NCBI GenBank assembly: GCA_030142905.1
Contig: JASJOG010000044.1
Span: 1,074,001 to 1,138,000 of the forward strand
Length of the DNA: 64,000 nt
From: Heliopora coerulea
Taxonomy: Eukaryota > Cnidaria > Anthozoa > Scleralcyonacea > Helioporidae
Direction of reading: 5' to 3'
The notes under the pieces were generated by a model. The model was not told the origin of the DNA, ran no database searches, and worked only from the letters and a program-made list of their open reading frames with translations. This document shows positions 58,801 through 64,000 of this stretch, piece after piece. Both the position numbers and the translations under genes were made by a program. Every line of letters starts with the position of its first letter. The first letter of the stretch is position 1.

Positions 58801-61800
58801 GGAAATCAAAGGACAGTGTCGTACTTTTGCATGACGACATTAAAGAGCCAATTAGAATACAAGACTCTATAAAATACCGATGACTTTTTAATTACTTATT
58901 AATTATCCCATTAATCACTTAATATGAATAAAAAATAAATAAGTTGATGCTGAACCAATTGCTCCAGTTTTTAGTTAAGGCAATGGGCCATATGAAAAAT
59001 ATTGTGAATTTTATTAATTTTTCTTTTTTTTAATTCAAGAGAAACATTCACGGAGCATCTTTACCTTCTGTACTGCCTTTTTCTTCGTCTTTCAGTTTCT
59101 CCAAGTAGTTCTTTCGGAAATAATCTTCGGTTGTGTCATTCGTGATGTTCAGTACTTGCAGTGGAGAGTATTCAAACGAAATCTTCAGTCTGGATCCTCT
59201 TTCGCGACTTTTTTCGAATACTTGTTCTCTAAAAACAAAGCGACCTTAAGTGTGCCGTCTCAAAACGGGAAATAAAATAGTGAATTTATGTTGCCAACTA
59301 CAGGGATAAGTCAGCCTGTAGCAAGGAAACACGAGATATAGATAAGATAAAGATTTATTAGATTAAACCTTTCGTTGCTTCGCGCAACATCATCACAGAA
59401 TGAATGAAGCAACAAAACGTCAGATCTAATAAACCTTATACGATGTCCATATTCCTTTTTTTTTGTTGGACCATCTTCTTTTTACTTTGCGAGAGATAAG
59501 TTAGCCCTGTATTTCTCTGGGAGAATCGGAATCTGTATTCAGAGTCGGTACACTAAAGCCATTGAAACTGCCAATTCTGTGGATTCAGATTCTGTTTTTA
59601 AGACCCAGCAAAAGAAACCCAGAATCCATTATTGGATTCGGAAACTGATTTCGACTTGCCGCCAAGACGCATCCATTTATATGAACTTACTGAGTTCCAT
59701 TTGTCTCTAATCCAAGTCTTGCCAAGGGAATCTGGTATTCCAGCACAGTGTATTTATTGCCGAGTTTCCTTTTAGCCTTTACCTTCACATTTACCTTCAG
59801 AACAAAAATGGAAAAGGTCTGTTTCAATAATTATGAAACATTATTTGGGGGGATAAAATAGGATAGTGAATGGGTCTGTGAGGTTCCATAATCTTTCTTT
59901 CCCCAAAGGCCCATTGTTACTCTTGGTAATTCTAGTTTTATTGTTCCAGCGGTATACCTTGTCGTAGGATAAATGGTAGACCAAGACAGAGACTTTATCA
60001 ACCCACTCCTTGTTATGAGTAATTTCTTTCAGTTCTCTTTTCTGCTCACCAAGTGTCACAGCACACCAGTGAGTGTCATCTGAAAGAGAAGATATCAAAA
60101 TACAGGTCCTTTTACCCAAGACATTGAGAACAGTCAGTCTGTTATCTTCGGTGACCAAGACTAATGATGCTGAAAGCAACGGCAAAGACAAAAAAATTGT
60201 ATTTTTACGTTATTCTAACCTGTTGGCCTGCCGTCGCTTCCACCTTCAATTGTTAATGTTAACACACCACAAGCTAAACAATGGACAATAATTGTGCAAA
60301 ATTCAGTGCGCGCGGGACTCTTAACTTGGTAATTCACTAGCCGGCCAAGTTATCTCCTCCTGATGAGTAAAGTCGTTTGGCGTTTACTAAAGTAAAAATG
60401 GTAGTTTGGGGTTTAATATAGTAATGGAGAAAGGATTTAACCTCTGAAATCCAACCCAGCCAAAAGCTTCTTTCTTCACGAGTAAAATCGTCTGAAGTCA
60501 GCCAGGGGAAGATAATCAAAAGGCTACTTTCAGAGTTAAGACGTTAGGGTCCATCAGGCCCAATAAAAAAGCCCTAGTTTATCACCCCGAAAATACTCAC
60601 GTCGGCGTTGTATCGGACATAGAATTATTCGCCTTCGTTTCGTGCTTGCATACCCGATACAAAACAGCACAGCTCTAATTCTAATTAGTAGAAACTTAGT
60701 CGAGTACTATTGCAAATGTAGCATTCTGATTGGCTACGCTACTCGCTATCTATTCGTCGATAGATAGCGAGTAGCGAAAATGGCTTCCGCCTCTCGTTTT
60801 TGTAAAGTTTCTGAAGACGAAATAGAATGCTTACTTGAAAGTGCAATCCCAGAGAAGACGAAAAATGTTCTTTGCAAAGTGTGCTTCTACTAAAACAATT
60901 AGATTATTCGCTTTCGATGTCTGTAAGGTGATAGTTGACTCGGGCTTCGTCCTCGTCAAATATCACCTCATAGAAATCTCGAGCTCATAATCTAATTGTT
61001 AAATAGTACTTGCCATATTGAGCTCCGTGACCGAGGACTTCAGGATCATCGCACAATGGAATGTTCAGTCTTCCAGGGTCAACCATGGCTGGAATATAAA
61101 ATTAAATGTGTAAATAGTTTAAATTAATGGCGATACTTACGTTGTAGGTATATTCAACGAATATTTGACATTTACGCTCGATCACGAAAAATAAAATTCA
61201 TGTACGGTGAAGGAACTTTTCGGGTTTTAGAATCTTACGTTTGAAGACCCACCCAGGACCGGTTGCGAAAATTGCGACTCCACAACCTCCAGCTGGGAAT
61301 CAAACCAGCCACCTTGCAAATCTTTAGCTGCAGTGCTTTGTCAGCTTACCTACGGAGGCCGTTGTTGAGAGCTTTTGTAATTGTAGGATTCTGACAATGA
61401 AAAGTTTCCTTTATCGTACACAAACTACATTTCATGCTATCGAATGTAAATACCCATTATTAGCTGAATATACCCATTACATGAACAGAAACTTTTCATG
61501 AAAGTCTGACACTGCCGAAGTCAACTGAAAAATATTCATTCGAGCGGGATTTGAACTCGCACCTTCGGGATACCGGTCCGCCGCTCTACCTGTTGAGCTA
61601 TCGAGTCCACAGGGATTGGAGGAAAGTTTTATCCAGCTTAAGTGCACGAGATATTCTCGCGACAACTTTAACGCTTATCTACGAGAGGATGTGCAGTGTT
61701 TCAATTCTATTTTAGAATCATCCTCAGAGATATACATGAACAGAAACTTTTCATGATAATCTGACACTGCCGAAGTCAACTGAAAAATGTTGACCCGAGC

Positions 61801-62743
61801 GGGATTCGAACTCGCACCTTTGGGATACCGACTCGCCGTTCTACCTGTTGAGCTATCGTAGATTACCTGTGGACTCGATAGCTCAACAGGTAGAGCGGCG
61901 GGCCGGTATCCCAAAGGTGCGAGTTCGAATCCCGCTCGGGTCAACATTTTTTAGTTGACTTCGGCAGTGTCAGATTATCATGAAAAGTTTCTGTTCATGT
62001 ATATCTCTGAGGATGATTCTGAAGTACCCATTACTTCGCAGGCATTACTATCAACATAAATATAGAACTCGTGCCCAAGCTCTCAGTGACGATCTTCATA
62101 ACTCAGTAGATAGAGCACAGCACTAGATTCCCCTGGACGCGAGTTCTTTTACCTGCAGGAGTCATTCGGGTTGAATTTTTCACCACTGGTCTCGGTTGGG
62201 TCTTAAAATGTTCGATTCTGACACTCTGAAACTTCCTTCACCATAAATTAATTCCTAAAATGCTGAAGGTTGGAGGACTGAAAGGTATTGTATTCCATGG
62301 AAATCGAGTCTACTCTCAAGAAATACAAAAATTTCTTACAAAGTTTTAAGCAGTCGTTCACTAGGTCTGCAATCCACTTCTTGAGTAGAGGGAACTCCAT
62401 CAACTGAACGGCTTTTAGGAGACGGATATTGAAAGTCACTTCAGGTCTAAATGTGAAGGAAAAAGTGTTTGTGTAATTTCAATTTTTATTATAGTCATTA
62501 CAATAAATGTTGTTATCGTCAAGGGTGACATATTTTTTTCATCTATGTAATTACTTTTAAAAACATGCAATCTGTAATTGAATGGTAGAAGTCAAATAAT
62601 CACATACTCACTCCTCTAAGAAGCACAGAGAAATGGCTGCAACATGAGGAAACGGAATATTGCGATTGAAGGAAAAAACGAGCTGCATCTTTCCATGAAT
62701 ATGAAAATCTTCTACAGCAATGTCCGTACTAAGATCCAACATC
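34849..62743 (-). CDS. SMP-domain, multi-C2 protein (extended-synaptotagmin/tricalbin-like), 5' end beyond right edge
   Basis: Twenty-four minus-strand exons join in phase into about 733 codons plus stop. Residues 1-80 look like the end of an SMP domain (DFHIHGKMQLVFSF, then FPHVAAISLCFLEEPEVTF, then AVQLMEFPLLKKWIADL), a tubular lipid-transfer module of membrane contact sites. C2A is about 85-215 and lacks an obvious Ca2+ loop. C2B is 235-379, with AQNLLPMDKNGLSDPY and LHDKDVNALE, and C2C is 415-537, with MDVTGKSDPF and DVWDKDP; both keep acidic Ca2+-binding loops. A divergent C2-like unit (about 601-700) ends VAVSLGELFAGNKYSSRW. The tail is basic and ends SFRQKKSREI. I infer that it tethers membranes, for instance ER to plasma membrane, and moves lipid in response to Ca2+. 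The N-terminal membrane anchor and early SMP exons must lie past 64000. The family call is by architecture; I cannot name an exact orthologue. Confidence 0.78.
37152..37424. repeat. Long near-perfect palindrome (arms about 125 bp)
   Basis: The left arm runs from CACGGTTTTCAAATACGTTG to GACTGTTGGACCGT (about 37152-37272). The right arm is its complement (about 37298-37424), with a 25-bp centre. ATTAATGAATCAT occurs on both outer sides (near 37105 and 37424), so it may be a MITE with a duplicated target. It lies in the intron between the SMP/C2 exons at 37803 and 36370. Confidence 0.75.
38318..38430. repeat. CA/CATA dinucleotide microsatellite
   Basis: A run of ACACAC with ATACATAC interruptions passes into TATATA. 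It lies in the intron between the SMP/C2 exons at 38998 and 37803. Confidence 0.9.
38472..38623. mobile_element. Palindromic MITE, arms about 65 bp
   Basis: Inverted termini ATTTCAATCAAATGAACTC and the complement of ATCTCAATCAAATGAACTC. The arms continue through an A/T run, CTTTATTAC and TTTCGGGGAT to a short loop near 38550. There is no coding content. It sits 46 bp left of the CA microsatellite in transcript sense. Confidence 0.75.
39388..40145. mobile_element. Older MITE copy split by a 619-bp hAT-like element
   Basis: AAACCCATG occurs at 39423-39431 and again at 40051-40059. The insert between them starts CAGTGTCGTAGCCAAAGG and ends in the complement of CAGGGGAGTAGCCAGGAA, so its termini share CAG, G and GTAGCCA. 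Removing the insert and one copy of the 9-mer restores a continuous repeat of the family also seen near 16018 (TGTATGTAATAAACTCATG followed by ACAGTCTACGC). The 8-9 bp duplication points to the hAT superfamily. The 138-codon minus frame inside has no recognisable transposase motif. Confidence 0.75.
40918..41575 (-). mobile_element. 5'-truncated CR1-like LINE: reverse-transcriptase C-terminal end plus 3' UTR
   Basis: From 41575 the minus strand reads the standard tail of a non-LTR retrotransposon ORF2, ending at a stop at 41110 (WNFKASKRLYFLVLLKRA, CIRSVLDYAVPVFHCSLP, ELERIQKRALAITCPG, LCNSLFNDIL). This is the thumb/connection segment after the catalytic reverse-transcriptase motifs, which are missing. 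About 190 bp of AT-rich 3' UTR follows, with an AATAAA at 40946-40951. Truncation at the 5' end is typical of LINE insertions. The retained frame is open, so the copy is not very old. It sits in the large intron of the SMP/C2 gene. Confidence 0.8.
41971..42048. repeat. 78-bp inverted-repeat element
   Basis: ACAGTGCAGAAAAAGGTGAC at 41971 faces its near-complement GTCACCTTTTTTCGGCACTGT ending at 42048, with a 37-bp centre. Probably a minimal MITE. It lies in the 7.3-kb intron of the SMP/C2 gene. Confidence 0.6.
42049..43816. other. Intronic sequence right of the 78-bp inverted repeat, with a repeat-family fragment at about 42606-42715
   Basis: The only structure seen is a piece of the family also present in the SINE at 15025 (GAATGCTGCGTAGACAGTG, then GCGATCAGTCACGACAATTA) and a short inverted stretch near 42250-42300 (TCCGAGGCGAAGCCGAGGA). 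I found no exon for the flanking gene and no other frame worth naming. Confidence 0.4.
43817..44884 (-). CDS. Uncharacterised 355-aa single-exon ORF nested in an intron of the SMP/C2 gene
   Basis: A continuous frame runs from ATG at 44884 to a stop at 43817. I do not recognise a family. The protein is polar and probably largely disordered. It starts MDQNCCDFGENSNKS, has a small cysteine-containing stretch at about 98-115 (FFCWPS, SCSSCLKSS), a basic block at about 175-190 (GKRKSKKLQRK) and another at about 245-255 (FGKFGKKKKRQED). The acidic C-terminal third contains VRVFIDENGECYEVDEGFD, then a Ser/Asp-rich stretch (STLSDDESQSSNEG) that would suit casein-kinase phosphorylation. There is no signal peptide or membrane segment. 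It lies between host-gene exons 47733-47786 and 40369-40405 on the same strand. A random 355-codon open frame that is not low-complexity is unlikely at this AT content. It could be a lineage-specific gene or an unspliced exon of the host. Confidence 0.65.
   Translation of the reverse strand: MDQNCCDFGENSNKSTLEKPVKVVQEKNGDTPLKENQLSILNRRSYNEYMGSENFINLLGDDHGSGRDRLKSNIKPLNVVSSVLHSGGEEMRSNDKYFFCWPSMYLTRKGSCSSCLKSSLHSRVSMDVVSHSEFASQTLKPFSILNLDSNTFEEREFQNGNVKYSLKESNPGCIPGKRKSKKLQRKASGRTNQNKESDRNKVDPIYNEKGIEGDLTDSYNNDSEASGKVARRKSFLSSLKFIKFGKFGKKKKRQEDLNGASESSNWGTESAESFQEREHEDNTPYEDDGFVFGGVRVFIDENGECYEVDEGFDAVSSNSTLSDDESQSSNEGRYIRTKFESRDSLNLGYSGSFVT
46376..47050. repeat. CTGC/CTGT/CAGT tetranucleotide array with higher-order structure
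   Basis: About 675 bp made almost wholly of the tetramers CTGC, CTGT and CAGT. Longer blocks recur: a unit with CCTGTGTGCCTGCCTGTCTG is seen near 46580, 46718 and 46852, so segments of about 130 bp have been duplicated. The array resumes briefly as GTCGGTCGGTCAGTCTGCC at 47229-47270, after the MITE insertion. Frames of 184 and 239 codons over it are artefacts (Cys/Leu/Pro/Ser runs). Confidence 0.9.
47043..47228. mobile_element. hAT-type MITE, 170 bp, inserted in the tetranucleotide array
   Basis: Perfect 11-bp inverted termini: CAGTGGCGTAA at 47051 and TTACGCCACTG ending at 47220. The flanking 8-mers TCTGCCAG (47043-47050) and TTTGCCAG (47221-47228) match at 7 of 8 positions, which fits an 8-bp hAT target duplication. 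Array sequence is present on both sides. Confidence 0.85.
47271..49979. other. Introns around SMP/C2 exon 47733-47786; TE fragments only
   Basis: Apart from the 54-nt exon, I see no coding signal. About 48365-48420 (GGCGCACCCAGGATTTTTAT) resembles the edge of a dispersed transposon that also appears near 62818. A poly-T run with AT-rich sequence lies at 49788-49970. The small plus frames at 48839 and 49539 lack any recognisable motif. Confidence 0.35.
50960..51376 (-). other. Two additional coding-looking blocks of an extra C2-like unit in the SMP/C2 gene, joining unresolved
   Basis: Block 1, 51194-51376, lies between an AAG acceptor and a GTAAGC donor and is open in phase 0/0 (61 codons, including SRMEVELVAVIGLQG and WNYAIFMSCRN). 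Block 2, 50960-51116, lies between a CAG acceptor and a GTGAGC donor, enters in phase 2 and leaves in phase 0 (52 codons, including WSLLFVARGPINF and REAFPMGKPN). Block 2 reads naturally into the exon at 50238-50327 (LKMTVKLRLPPSS), which looks like the end of a C2 domain. Block 1 cannot be spliced to block 2 in frame using the canonical donor, so I left both out of the joined model. A non-canonical donor, alternative splicing, or a base error are all possible. Confidence 0.45.
51600..51775. repeat. AT-only palindromic tract
   Basis: Repeats of TATATAATATAT with small variations, self-complementary throughout. It lies in the intron between the SMP/C2 exons at 52661 and 51434, about 85 bp upstream of the latter in transcript sense. 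Confidence 0.85.
52070..52290. repeat. Degenerate GGATTCG/TCTAACC repeats, with a short telomere-like run
   Basis: Plus-strand GTTAGGATTCG-like units at 52085-52125 are followed by CTCTAACTCTAACCCTAACC at about 52188-52208 and by units such as CGAATCTTAACTCGAATCTC at about 52231-52250. Only two to three true CCCTAA units exist, so this is a decayed minisatellite and not a telomere. Confidence 0.5.
54690..55350. repeat. GGAGCT/GGAGTT hexanucleotide array in an intron of the SMP/C2 gene
   Basis: About 650 bp of 6-bp units GGAGCT, GGAGTT, GGAACT and GGAGGT, more diverged than the array at 19.6 kb. It lies between exons 55430-55484 and 54565-54627. Open frames of about 90 codons on both strands (Leu/Glu or Ser runs) come from the repeat. 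Confidence 0.85.
56365..56825. repeat. ATCGAT/GATACC-rich element
   Basis: The block opens with GATGGCCCGATACCGATACC and closes with GCTGGTATCGACCAAC, and it has many ATCGATA and TCGATAC words between. This looks like a non-autonomous transposon with subterminal repeats, but I cannot fix its ends. It lies in the intron between the SMP/C2 exons at 57143 and 55687. Confidence 0.45.
60735..61000 (+). mobile_element. Deletion derivative of a DNA transposon retaining a 37-codon start resembling Crypton-type proteins
   Basis: A perfect hairpin CTACTCGCTATCTAT / ATAGATAGCGAGTAG (about 60739-60775) stands just before an ATG at 60780. The frame runs 37 codons to TAA at 60893 and includes SRFCKVSEDEIECLLESA and IPEKTKN. 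This resembles the opening of Crypton/ZMYM-QRICH-like tyrosine-recombinase proteins in invertebrates, from memory only. Straight after the stop, AACAATTAGATTAT (60894) faces its exact complement (60987-61000). I read this as an internally deleted element. It ends 13 bp from the GC donor of exon 61014-61088. Confidence 0.45.
61480..62020. mobile_element. Three copies of a tRNA-derived repeat, two forming a long head-to-head palindrome
   Basis: The core has A-box TAGCTCAACAGGTAGAGC and B-box GCGAGTTCGAATCCCGC. Copies lie at about 61480-61613 (minus), 61725-61857 (minus) and 61872-62015 (plus). The tails share CTTCGGCAGTGTCAGA and GAAAAGTTTCTGTTCATG. Copies 2 and 3 have their tRNA heads about 15-20 bp apart and give arms of about 130 bp. 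The anticodon-loop position reads GGT, but the acceptor stems do not pair, so these are SINE-like repeats and not tRNA-Thr genes. They lie in the intron between SMP/C2 exons 62340 and 61088. Confidence 0.7.
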
Positions 62744-64000
62744 CTTTAAAACAACGTACATGGTCAGCCAAAACTGTTAATGTAATCAATAAAACTAAAC
62801 TATAAACTGCTAATAGCAGGGGCGCACGCACAATTTTTAAGTAGGGTCGTTTTTGCTTCACAAATACTTTTCATTGGCATACTGTGGAGAAGCAGAAAAA
62901 CTCTTAAAACCCTTTTAAATCCCTACGTACGCTTGGACAATAATCACTGAATACTAGTAATTTTTTCTAGGAGGTCAATTGTTTTTCAGTAGATATGTTT
63001 TTTAGCGTATTTATTAAAGAGACTTTCAGTGAAAACACAGCATAGCAAATACCAATCAGGGATTGGTCATAAAGTAATTACTGGGGTGGGCTGGAGGAAA
63101 TATGGATTGGCCATGAAATTATTTTCATCAAGTTGGGTGGGCCACCAAGTATTTGTTGCACAAATGGATGGACTATGAAACAAATATAGCCAATATTCTG
63201 TGATGTTGTAATTATTAAACAATTTTCTTAAAAGCAACATTCACAATTACTTTAAATGAAACTAAAAATTGAAAGCAAAACTTTACATAAATCCCGTTGT
63301 TAGTTTGTAAGTCACACAACCATTGTTAACATTAAACCGCAACAACCATTGTTACCACTAAACCGTGGGTAATGATACAAGAGTTAGTCTTGGAATGTAC
63401 CGTTCAATGAAGTCCCTCCAAAGCAATTACTGTGAATATGTGGTGGGATGAAATTGGGGTACTTTTAATGTCCGATTCTTCAAAAAAAAATTAACTGAAT
63501 CACTTCCTGCAAACATTGGTAAGTAAATATTTGACTAACTTTTTGGTTCCAGTTTATGGAGAAAGTGATGATGATCTGTTGGAAGTGATACGTATACATG
63601 GGTGGGTCATGAAACATTTTCAATAATATGAGGGACCTTGAAATTTTGCTCAGTTCCTGAGGATGGGCCATAGAAATTTTTGGGGAAAAGGCGTTTTTCT
63701 GTCCGGCCCACCCTAACAGTTACTTTTTGACAGGTCCCTAAGATCGAAATGCGGTAGGGAGAGTATCGATTTCGTATATTTTTTTAACCGATTCTTGGCA
63801 GAATGAAGTCAACCTCATTGTTATTCTCTCGAAATGAAAGTCATTCAGTCGGTGGATGTAATATCAGTCCGTGCGATTTGTTGCTCAGCACAACTTTATC
63901 ACAGTTTATTAGAGCCTGGTTTCCCACATGTCCAAACTTGATATGGGTATAATAATAGTTTATAAAAATGTTTTATAAAAAACATATTGAAAAATATATA
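62744..64000. other. Right-edge sequence: probable intron of the SMP/C2 gene with degenerate repeat
   Basis: I could not place the exon that must precede 62743 (the start of the SMP domain), so it is probably beyond 64000. About 63060-63720 has scattered GGGTGGGCCATGAAA-like phrases and looks like a decayed dispersed repeat. The edge GGGGCGCACGCACAATTTTT near 62820 resembles the transposon edge near 48365. Confidence 0.4.

Larger units (their letters stand above)
57143..62743 (-). other. SMP/C2 gene exons a-i (SMP end, C2A, C2B)
   Basis: Exons in order: 62612-62743, 62340-62446, 61014-61088, 59958-60079, 59691-59794, 59065-59228, 58341-58447, 57571-57765, 57143-57275. The first visible exon begins in phase 2 after an AAAG acceptor, so it is internal. 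Exon 61014-61088 (VDPGRLNIPL, typical of the stretch just after an SMP domain) ends at a GC donor (GCAAGT); all other donors in this set are GT. C2A comes from the third to sixth exons (WCAVTLGEQKREL, KVSVLVYHLSYDK, SRLKISFEYSPL) and C2B from the last three (GVVCICVHSAQNLL, NTLDPVWDSVVEF, GSICISALFRPV). Confidence 0.83.

Noticed and set aside
61540..61945. Three tRNA-Thr(GGT)-like sequences.
   Set aside because: The A- and B-boxes are good, but acceptor stems do not pair, and each has the same long SINE-like tail; they are repeats and not tRNA genes.

Overview
ORGANISM. This is nuclear DNA from an animal: AT-rich, with genes cut into short exons separated by GT-AG introns. The exon-encoded proteins are close to vertebrate orthologues, and intron density is high. 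The intervening DNA is full of MITEs, tRNA-derived SINEs and CR1-like LINE pieces. This fits an anthozoan cnidarian (coral or sea anemone) best; the phylum is inferred from overall style, not proven.

LAYOUT. Every gene I can support lies on the minus strand, so transcription runs from right to left. (1) 645-29784: the N-terminal half of DNAJC13/RME-8. I resolved 46 coding exons (3633 nt, 1211 codons) that join in phase. The J domain and C-terminal half lie beyond the left edge. (2) 31773-33545: an intact, uninterrupted 590-codon PARN poly(A) ribonuclease with all catalytic residues. (3) 34849-62743: a large gene whose visible part encodes the end of an SMP lipid-transfer domain followed by several C2 domains (extended-synaptotagmin/tricalbin-like). 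The visible exons join to about 733 codons; the 5' end lies beyond the right edge. Two further coding-looking blocks near 51 kb could not be joined cleanly. (4) 43817-44884: a 355-codon single-exon ORF of unknown family, nested on the same strand inside a 7.3-kb intron of gene 3.

REPEATS. Introns carry long low-complexity arrays that stay open in several frames and imitate genes: a GGATGN hexamer array (19.57-20.46 kb), a CTGC/CTGT/CAGT tetranucleotide array (46.37-47.05 kb), a GGAGNT hexamer array (54.69-55.35 kb) and pyrimidine- or purine-rich tracts. Several transposons show readable boundaries: a TAA-flanked MITE a few bases from a splice donor, two hAT-like insertions with 8-9 bp target duplications (one nested in an older repeat), a SINE with a 14-bp duplication, a palindromic pair of tRNA-derived repeats, and a deletion derivative that keeps a 37-codon start resembling Crypton-type proteins.

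HOW IT FITS TOGETHER. The three main genes are tandem and co-oriented but have separate jobs: endosomal Hsc70 co-chaperone, mRNA deadenylase and membrane-contact-site lipid-transfer protein. I see no operon-like or pathway relationship. I found no prokaryote-type system, CRISPR array, rRNA or intact tRNA gene. The most unusual items are the nested orphan ORF, the intronless PARN, the unresolved exon pair in the SMP/C2 gene, and the two transposons that sit almost on splice donors.
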